Origin: Clostridia bacterium
GTDB taxonomy: Bacteria; Bacillota; Clostridia; UBA1381
Length of the DNA: 6,752 bases
Assembly: GCA_008668455.1 (NCBI GenBank)
Contig: RQCD01000124.1
Location: forward strand, 1 to 6,752
Direction of reading: 5' to 3'
The notes beneath the pieces are model-generated. The model made no database searches and was not told the origin of the DNA. It saw only the letters and a program-made list of their open reading frames with translations. Shown here piece after piece: positions 6,718 through 6,752 of the stretch. Every line of letters begins with the position of its first letter. Positions within the stretch are counted from its first letter, which is position 1. A program made the translations under genes and the position numbers.

Positions 6718-6752
6718 AAAATCGCCCATAGCACTGCTTTTTGCTCGGGGCG
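6718..6752 (+). terminator. Probable rho-independent terminator, cut by the window edge
   Basis: CGCCC at 6723-6727 pairs with GGGCG at 6748-6752, and AGCA at 6730-6733 pairs with TGCT at 6742-6745, with two mismatched positions between the stems and an 8-base loop. The A-rich AAAAT just before the stem would pair with ATTTT if the sequence continues in the usual terminator pattern. The T tract itself lies beyond the window. It begins 8 bases after the hydrolase stop codon and would end the operon. Confidence 0.6.

Noticed and set aside
1..6752. CRISPR array, tRNA/rRNA genes, insertion sequence or defence system
   Set aside because: I saw no regularly spaced direct repeats, no transposase motifs or terminal inverted repeats and no RNA-gene-like segments; coding sequence fills almost the whole window.

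Overview
The window looks like part of a polysaccharide-degradation or surface-glycan locus of a Gram-positive, Clostridia-like bacterium. The grounds are an AGGAGG ribosome binding site, short MKK-type signal peptides, very tight same-strand gene packing, and large secreted modular proteins built from Fn3-like and carbohydrate-binding-like beta-sandwiches. This assignment rests on style rather than on a marker gene, and the genus cannot be told.

Layout, all on the + strand: (1) 2-142, the last 46 codons of an upstream gene, whose stop codon overlaps the next gene's ribosome binding site. (2) 155-2485, a 776-residue secreted protein with no recognisable catalytic domain. It is made of two copies of a compound unit (Fn3-like, carbohydrate-binding-like sandwich, NGDFE hinge, Fn3) followed by a C-terminal beta domain. 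(3) 2501-6709, a 1402-residue secreted glycoside hydrolase of the clan GH-A/GH42-like type with E415 and E580 as the likely catalytic pair, followed by a GH42-type trimerisation-like domain and a third copy of the same compound unit. (4) 6710-6752, a hairpin that looks like a rho-independent terminator cut by the window edge. There is no gene-free stretch longer than 43 bases.

The gaps between genes are 12 and 15 bases and no convincing internal promoter was seen, so the three genes are probably one transcript that ends at the hairpin. The inferred arrangement is a secreted hydrolase plus a non-catalytic partner that shares its accessory modules, both acting on an extracellular glycan whose identity cannot be read from the sequence.

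The two most interesting points are a roughly 150-residue carbohydrate-binding-like module inserted inside the catalytic barrel, between beta2 and alpha2, and the sharing of the compound unit between enzyme and non-enzyme neighbours.
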